Of a stretch of DNA of 6,620 nucleotides, positions 1 to 4,097 are shown one piece after another. Origin of the DNA: Bacilli bacterium (GTDB taxonomy: Bacteria; Bacillota_I; Bacilli_A; RF39; UBA660); assembly GCA_017519965.1 (NCBI GenBank), contig JAFWRK010000033.1, positions 1-6,620 of the forward strand. Direction: 5' to 3'. The notes below the pieces were generated by a model. It saw only the letters and a list, made by a program, of their open reading frames with translations. It did no database searches and had not been told where the DNA came from. Within the stretch, counting starts at the first letter, position 1, and each line of letters opens with the position of its first letter. Position numbers and translations under genes: made by a program.

Positions 1-10
1 ATAAAAATAC

Positions 11-49
11 AATCTATACTATGAATCTATATTGTAAAGAATATACTAT
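11..49 (+). promoter_or_regulatory. Possible promoter region of the plus-strand gene pair
   Basis: Two TATACT hexamers, at 15-20 and 42-47, match the sigma-A -10 consensus at five of six positions. No convincing -35 box sits at the right distance from the second, and a -35 for the first would lie at or beyond the window edge. An imperfect 13-base direct repeat (11-23 and 24-36, sharing AATCTATA) covers part of the same stretch. In DNA this AT-rich such hexamers arise often by chance, so this is only a candidate location supported by its place ahead of a well-started gene. Confidence 0.25.
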
Positions 50-58
50 ATTTAATTT

Positions 59-63
59 AGGAG
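59..63 (+). promoter_or_regulatory. Ribosome binding site of the 943-residue gene
   Basis: AGGAG lies 10 bases before the ATG at 74. An in-frame TAA at 68-70 sits just upstream of that ATG, so translation cannot begin further upstream and this site fixes the start. Confidence 0.8.
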
Positions 64-73
64 TATTTAAATA

Positions 74-2905
74 ATGGAAGATACAGTTAGATTATCCAAT
101 GGATTAATAATAAAAAAACAAGATAATATAGATTTAAATAGAATAGATGACAATTTTATAAATAGTATAGTAGATATAGAAATACCAGCTAATGATATAT
201 TCCAAAATATGTTTATTGATAATAAATTTAAAGAAGAGATAGGTAGTTATAAGGACTATTTAAAAAGTTTATTATTAAATTCTAATTCAACAATAAGAAA
301 AGAAATAATGAAAAATTTCAAATCAGACCATTTTATAAATAATTTACGATATGTTTATACAAATTTATCAAATGCATATAAGAATAAAGAACTAGTAAAT
401 AATAATATGTATTCATTCTTTAAAAACAATCAAATACTATATAGTAGAAATATCCAAAATATTGTAGTTAATTATAATTATATTAGAAAACATAACATTC
501 TTTTTAAAGATGAATTAGATAAGATATATTTAGGAAGTAGTATTAAAAATGTTACTGAAGTACTAAATGAAACAATAATAAAAGGAGATAAAATTCGTAA
601 GGAATTACAAGCTTTAGCAGGAGAATCTCTTGAAGAAAATAAAAAAATGTTATTATTTAATTTAGAGTTTATCGCAAGACAAAAAGGTATAGTAAAGAGT
701 AATGATATTAATAAAAGTAATAAATATTATTTTTATAATGATTTATATACAAACATGGAATTATATGATAATGAAAGAATGAGTAGACCTTCAGAACTAT
801 TAAATAATTCTAAATATAGTAGTTATTTTGCTGGAATAAAGTCTTATATAATAGATATATTAGATAAAGCTAACCCTAACTTAATAGATGATCTAGATAA
901 ACTTTATAACACAGAGGAATTCGATAAGTTCTTCAATTCACTAGAAGTAATTAGAAATTGGGATAAACTAGATAAAAAAGAAAGAATGGAAAATTTAAGA
1001 GATCAATTTCTAACTAGAATTCTTATAGCATCTATATATGATAATTCATTAGATTATAGAGAATTAAATATAGAAAATAAGAGTGAAGATTTAATAATTA
1101 AGGAAGTAATTAATTCTTTAACGAAAGGAAATAATGCAACTAATTATTTAGATTATCATTTAGATAAAGAAGCATTAGCAACCTTTACAATGGATAGTCT
1201 AGATGAGTTTTTTGCAAATAGTAAAGAACAAAGTAAGTTTAAAGCAAAAACTAAAGACCATATTAGAAAAGTATCATCAAAAGCATATTCTCCTTCAAAA
1301 AAATATCTTCCAGTAATCCCGAATAAAAATATAGATTTTTTCAATAAAGGCAGTAATAAACAGGAAGAATTAGAGGATACTTTAAAATATGATATACTAA
1401 ATCCTCCTATCTCAAATAGTATAAGAAATGAAAAAATAGAACAAACAAAGGTATTAATGAATAAATATCAAAATGCAGATAAAAAGTATAAAGATAAATT
1501 ATTTATAGATTTATTAAAAACATTTAATTACTATATGTATGCTACTAGAGAATATGATATTTTAAATTATTTACAAGAAACACAAAAGATAAGTGATAAA
1601 GAAGATGTTAAAAATCTACCTAAAAAAATATATACTATGAATAATACAAGATTCAATAAAATGGATAGACTTATTTATAGTTTATATAATAGTAATAGAA
1701 TAGCTCATACTATTGGAGATACTAACGCTTATACAACATTTGATGATTCTCTAATAGTAAATGAAGATAGAGGAGCAGACAAAAATAGAAGAGAAAGATA
1801 TTTAGTAAAATATACAACTCTATCTAGATATGGATTAGAAGTAGATTGGATAAATGAATCAATAGAAAAATACATGAATAATGAGTCTTTATCTATTTAT
1901 AATCTAATAGATAAAAAAGCAAAACAAGATATTATTAATAACTTAAAGGTAATAACAAAAAATTCTAATTATTATAAAAAAGAAGATATTAATGAATCAA
2001 ATATAGATGAAATAATAAAAACATTAGAAGATATAAAAGATAATAAAAACAATGATAAAGAAATAGAAAAGAAGAATAAAAGAGTAAGAGATTCAGTAGC
2101 AATATATGCAAAAGAAAGAAATCTATTCTTTAATCTTAAACACATGCTTATAGATGAAGTTAAAAAAAGAGCAGAAAAAGATTCTAATAAGAAATTAGAA
2201 GATATGGATTATAATGATAAATTAAAACAGTTTCAAAGAAGACACTATATTGTAGAATTTCAAAGCGATAAAAAGAGTAAAAATGCTGTATTAGTTTGTT
2301 TTGATGAAAAGTTTAATTTACCATTCTCTGTACATTATGTTGATAATGACATTACATTTAATAAAGAAAAACTAATTAAAAATGAAAAAGTTACTAATCA
2401 TTTAGCACAAACAGGATTAGTTGAAAACAAAGGAATCATTCCAAATAGTGTTTCTAGATACATTGAAATCAAAAAAGGAGGATTCTTTGATACAGATCCT
2501 AAAACTAATGATCAGAATAAGAATAATGATATTGTAAAAGTATCTAATCTTGTAAATATAAGTCTAAGGACACCAACTGATATAAAAGATTTAACCAATG
2601 AAGAAATCTCTAAACACTTTTTTAAAGTTGACAAAGCAAGAAAATCTGTATTCATGAAGTATAATATTAATACAGGAGAAGAGGAAAAACCCCAATTATC
2701 AAATGTGGTAATGGAAGAATTTGATAAATTGATAAGAGAAGCAATTAAAAGAGATGACTTTAAAATAACTAAAGAAGATCAACTAAATTTAATTGGTGAA
2801 AGATATGATGTACAATATAGAAATAAACATTTAAGAATACCTGCAGAATATCTATTTGAAGAAACAAAAAATTTAATAGAAAATAATGAATCAAAAAAAA
2901 GATAG
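74..2905 (+). CDS. Large soluble protein of unknown function
   Basis: I do not recognise this 943-residue protein. The start is secure: AGGAG is 10 bases upstream and an in-frame stop lies two codons before the ATG. It has no signal peptide or membrane segment, so it should be cytoplasmic. It is rich in Lys, Asn, Ile, Asp and Glu and looks mainly helical. Residues about 635-720 are very highly charged and may form a coiled coil. A more beta-like stretch follows at about 723-760 (HYIVEF, NAVLVCFDEKF, FSVHYVD). There is one cysteine (742) and two tryptophans (296, 592). I see no P-loop, helix-turn-helix or catalytic signature. The exported-protein gene starts 24 bases after the stop, so the two are probably co-transcribed. 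That may mean a role connected with surface proteins, but position is the only evidence. The reading frame is intact and has the same AT-rich codon use throughout. A scaffold-like or phage/element-associated protein cannot be excluded. Confidence 0.85.
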   Translation: MEDTVRLSNGLIIKKQDNIDLNRIDDNFINSIVDIEIPANDIFQNMFIDNKFKEEIGSYKDYLKSLLLNSNSTIRKEIMKNFKSDHFINNLRYVYTNLSNAYKNKELVNNNMYSFFKNNQILYSRNIQNIVVNYNYIRKHNILFKDELDKIYLGSSIKNVTEVLNETIIKGDKIRKELQALAGESLEENKKMLLFNLEFIARQKGIVKSNDINKSNKYYFYNDLYTNMELYDNERMSRPSELLNNSKYSSYFAGIKSYIIDILDKANPNLIDDLDKLYNTEEFDKFFNSLEVIRNWDKLDKKERMENLRDQFLTRILIASIYDNSLDYRELNIENKSEDLIIKEVINSLTKGNNATNYLDYHLDKEALATFTMDSLDEFFANSKEQSKFKAKTKDHIRKVSSKAYSPSKKYLPVIPNKNIDFFNKGSNKQEELEDTLKYDILNPPISNSIRNEKIEQTKVLMNKYQNADKKYKDKLFIDLLKTFNYYMYATREYDILNYLQETQKISDKEDVKNLPKKIYTMNNTRFNKMDRLIYSLYNSNRIAHTIGDTNAYTTFDDSLIVNEDRGADKNRRERYLVKYTTLSRYGLEVDWINESIEKYMNNESLSIYNLIDKKAKQDIINNLKVITKNSNYYKKEDINESNIDEIIKTLEDIKDNKNNDKEIEKKNKRVRDSVAIYAKERNLFFNLKHMLIDEVKKRAEKDSNKKLEDMDYNDKLKQFQRRHYIVEFQSDKKSKNAVLVCFDEKFNLPFSVHYVDNDITFNKEKLIKNEKVTNHLAQTGLVENKGIIPNSVSRYIEIKKGGFFDTDPKTNDQNKNNDIVKVSNLVNISLRTPTDIKDLTNEEISKHFFKVDKARKSVFMKYNINTGEEEKPQLSNVVMEEFDKLIREAIKRDDFKITKEDQLNLIGERYDVQYRNKHLRIPAEYLFEETKNLIENNESKKR

Positions 2906-2916
2906 TTATCATATTA

Positions 2917-2924
2917 TAGGAGAG
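2917..2924 (+). promoter_or_regulatory. Ribosome binding site of the exported-protein gene
   Basis: TAGGAGAG ends five bases before the ATG at 2930, a near-ideal placement. It lies in the 24-base gap after the upstream stop, which favours an operon with independent translation starts rather than coupled translation. Confidence 0.85.
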
Positions 2925-2929
2925 AACTT

Positions 2930-3958
2930 ATGAAAAAAAAGAAAATGTTATTAATAATAATATTAATTGTAGTTATCAGCATAGGATTCTCTGCAATATC
3001 CACAACTTTATCAATTACTGGTAATTCTACTATAGCTAGAAATACATGGGATGTTCATTTTGAGAATGTACAAGTAACTAGTGGTAGTGTTACATCTCCT
3101 ACTCCTGTAATTAGTAATAATGATACGCAAGTTACTTATAATGTTACTTTGAATATGCCTGGAGATTATTATGAGTTTACTGTTGATGCAGTAAATGAAG
3201 GTACAATAGATGCAATGATTCAAACATTTAGTAATACAGGATTAACTACAGCACAAGAAAAGTATTTGAGCTACTCAATTAAATATGAGAGTGGTGCAGA
3301 TCTTGCTAATAAACATTTATTAGCTCATGGAACTACTGAAAAATATAAGGTAAGAGTAGATTATAAAAAAGATTTAAATTCTACTGATTTACCTAATAGT
3401 GACCAAACGATTACTCTAACTTTTAGTGTTAATTATGTACAAGCTGATGATAGTGCAGTAGAAGTGGATCATTCAATTGTATTATACGTAGTATCAAATA
3501 CTACAACGTATATGGGACAAGGAATGCCAAATGGAATAAATGCAAGATTAACACCTACAGAAGCAATGGCAGATTGGGCTGATATAATAGGCACTCCAGG
3601 AGAGACAAGACCATATTATTTAAAACATGTTTTATTAAATAATTTAATTACCGAAAGCTATGTAGAATTTGTAGTAACAGAAGAGAGGGCAACAGCAAAT
3701 CCTGGTATGACTGCTGGAACATATCAAATAAGAGGCGCAGATAGTGGGAATAATTATAATTTAAATAAAACAACTTTATTAAGTGCATATGGATCAAGTT
3801 ATTGTACTGATAATACTTCTTACTTATACTGTAGTGTTCCTGGCTTGGAGGCTTATTCAAAAAATAGTGGAAGCCTCTACGTGCGTGATTCTAGTACTGG
3901 CTACAGCTGTCACATAGATAGTTATATTTTTTCAAAATGTGGACAGGAAAATAATTAA
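2930..3958 (+). CDS. Exported surface protein, TasA/camelysin-like N-terminal part with four-cysteine tail
   Basis: This 342-residue protein begins with four lysines and a hydrophobic stretch (about residues 6-25), a signal peptide or N-terminal membrane anchor. I see no clear lipobox and no LPXTG sorting signal. Residues about 28-172 are beta-rich, Thr/Ser/Asn-rich and resemble the TasA/camelysin class of surface or fibre proteins, including a motif of the type PGDYYEFTVDAVNEGTIDA, where such proteins carry a PGD...N.G..D pattern. After about residue 178 comes a second part with the segment YVEFVVTEE followed by NPGMTAGTY. It ends in a Ser/Gly/Tyr-rich tail with four cysteines (292, 301, 327, 337) that could form two disulfides. 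From memory, similar tails occur in uncharacterised exported proteins of uncultured gut Firmicutes, but I cannot confirm this. It sits 24 bases behind the large cytoplasmic gene and is followed by a terminator. A pilin- or matrix-like surface role is inferred. Codons for the tail (about 3841-3900) are richer in G+C than the rest of the gene. Confidence 0.85.
   Translation: MKKKKMLLIIILIVVISIGFSAISTTLSITGNSTIARNTWDVHFENVQVTSGSVTSPTPVISNNDTQVTYNVTLNMPGDYYEFTVDAVNEGTIDAMIQTFSNTGLTTAQEKYLSYSIKYESGADLANKHLLAHGTTEKYKVRVDYKKDLNSTDLPNSDQTITLTFSVNYVQADDSAVEVDHSIVLYVVSNTTTYMGQGMPNGINARLTPTEAMADWADIIGTPGETRPYYLKHVLLNNLITESYVEFVVTEERATANPGMTAGTYQIRGADSGNNYNLNKTTLLSAYGSSYCTDNTSYLYCSVPGLEAYSKNSGSLYVRDSSTGYSCHIDSYIFSKCGQENN
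3848..3877 (+). repeat. Inverted repeat in the coding tail of the exported protein
   Basis: GAGGCTT (3848-3854) and AAGCCTC (3871-3877) are perfect complements separated by 16 bases. One G-T and one T-A pair outside extend the stem to nine. It lies in a locally G+C-rich patch (27 of 60 bases at 3841-3900) inside the gene. It could be an RNA hairpin, a recombination trace or chance. Confidence 0.45.
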
Positions 3959-3973
3959 TCTCAGTAGAAGTAT

Positions 3974-4013
3974 TTAATCAGAAAATACATAACTATTAGA
4001 AATAGTTGATTAA
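3974..4013 (+). other. Folded segment in the 3' untranslated region
   Basis: A perfect 7-base stem AACTATT/AATAGTT (3991-3997 and 4001-4007, loop AGA) is directly enclosed on its 3' side by GATTAA (4008-4013), which pairs with TTAATC (3974-3979) and leaves an 11-base bulge. The stems are AT-rich and weak, and no T-run follows, so this is not a terminator itself. It may stabilise the 3' end of the message or be incidental. The rest of 3959-4057 holds no gene: an AAGGAGA at 4013-4019 is not followed by a usable start at the correct distance. Confidence 0.35.
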
Positions 4014-4057
4014 GGAGACTAAATTTTAGTATCATTTTTAATGAATTATAAACAAAT

Positions 4058-4097
4058 AAAAATAGTGTAGGTTATTTAAAACCAACACTATTTTTTT
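4058..4097. terminator. Bidirectional hairpin terminator between converging genes
   Basis: The left arm AAAAATAGTGT (4058-4068) pairs perfectly with ACACTATTTTT (4085-4095). After one A-A mismatch the stem continues as GGTT (4070-4073) with AACC (4080-4083), closing a six-base loop ATTTAA. Seven T residues (4091-4097) end the plus-strand copy. The A-run on the left gives a T-run to the minus-strand transcript. It lies 99 bases after the exported-protein stop and abuts the stop codon of the minus-strand gene (4096-4098), so it can end both transcripts. Confidence 0.85.

Noticed and set aside
3800..3958. Diversity-generating retroelement target at the exported protein tail
   Set aside because: No template repeat, reverse transcriptase or accessory gene lies in the window, and the tail does not clearly resemble a C-type lectin variable region.
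4041..4070. Nine-codon open frame after AAGGAGA
   Set aside because: The spacing from the ribosome-binding-like sequence is over 20 bases and the frame runs into the terminator hairpin, so it is not credible as a gene.
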